Of a stretch of DNA of 24,871 bases, positions 24,650-24,871 are shown in pieces; position 1 is the stretch's first letter; each line of letters opens with the position of its first letter. The stretch lies in assembly GCA_964552655.1 (NCBI GenBank), contig CAZKHG010000050.1, positions 1 to 24,871 of the forward strand. Reading direction: 5' to 3'. This stretch comes from CAZKHG01 sp964552655. GTDB lineage: Bacteria > Bacteroidota > Bacteroidia > Bacteroidales > Tenuifilaceae. Below the pieces are notes generated by a model, which saw only the letters and a program-made list of their open reading frames with translations, was not told the DNA's origin and did not search any database. Position numbers and translations under genes: made by a program.

Positions 24650-24871
24650 TCACATTTTCGTTTTAAAATTTTTCTCATGTTAAAAAGAGTTTTAAATAGG
24701 GCTCAGAACATTGATAGGTATTGCAAAAAATGCCTTTACGGGATTTCTTAAGTTGAAACTTAGTATTTCTGGCAGCAAAATTCAATAGTAAACAAAGAAA
24801 TTAATTATTAGAGGTGTCCTATTTATGGCTCAAAAAAGTAATTTCCCAGGTCCCTTTTTCATAAATTTCAA
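24650..24871. other. Right-edge region without a confident gene
   Basis: About 220 bases upstream of the his promoter with no convincing complete gene. At the edge two fragments compete. On the minus strand, 24869 to 24819 reads EIYEKGTWEITFLSHK and then stops, a possible gene C-terminus. On the plus strand an ATG at 24825, 8-9 bases after GAGG, starts MAQKSNFPGPFFINF and runs off the edge. Neither is long enough to identify. Confidence 0.3.

Noticed and set aside
1..24871. CRISPR arrays, tRNA or rRNA genes, toxin-antitoxin pairs, phage genes
   Set aside because: No spaced identical repeats, tRNA-like cloverleaf sequence, rRNA signature or phage-type protein was seen on either strand.

Overview
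The window looks like chromosome from a member of the Bacteroidota, probably a free-living Bacteroidales/Marinilabiliales-type organism. The evidence is AT-rich DNA, promoter-like TAnnTTTG -7 boxes (one with a correctly spaced TTTG -33 element) in front of several genes, little sign of Shine-Dalgarno sequences, a Bacteroidota-style alpha-2-macroglobulin, a two-subunit methylmalonyl-CoA mutase, a secreted GH43 glycosidase, and a bifunctional HisB without the usual zinc ligands. All genes lie on the minus strand except one small membrane-anchored protein at 3974-4555. The only protein fusions are the usual HisB and HisIE ones, and I see no rRNA, tRNA or CRISPR.

Layout from left to right. Positions 1-3850 hold the first ~1283 residues of a very large alpha-2-macroglobulin-like protein; its C-terminus lies beyond the left edge. 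A divergent unknown gene follows (3974-4555), closed by a hairpin it shares with the converging methylmalonyl-CoA mutase genes. Those genes, mutA (7211-9091) and mutB (4615-6750), are separated by a small GxxExxY nuclease-like gene (6780-7184). Each end of that gene is embedded in an inverted repeat made of three degenerate octamers. Upstream of mutA, about 290 bp of non-coding DNA is built almost entirely from degenerate 7-8 bp tandem units. Next come single genes: an SRPBCC protein, a membrane-anchored PQQ-type beta-propeller, a GH43 enzyme, the ribosome-assembly GTPase RsgA, an isoprenylcysteine-methyltransferase-like membrane protein, an old yellow enzyme of the YqjM class with operator-like palindromes in front, and a DUF4256 protein.

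Positions 17537-24437 are a complete, tightly packed histidine operon in the order hisG-D-C-B-H-A-F-IE. It encodes the pathway from PRPP and ATP to histidine, with neighbouring genes overlapping by 4-7 bases or separated by at most 11. The strongest regulatory signal lies just upstream (24438-24650): a well-matched Bacteroidota promoter, a 17-codon leader peptide with five consecutive His codons, a possible antiterminator segment, and a 12-bp intrinsic terminator. Together these read as a classical ribosome-mediated his attenuator. An extra segment downstream of the terminator is perfectly complementary over 11 nt to the terminator's loop region.

The best candidates for something new are the GxxExxY gene with its octamer inverted repeats, considered together with the heptamer arrays near the same locus, and the extra pairing element in the his attenuator.
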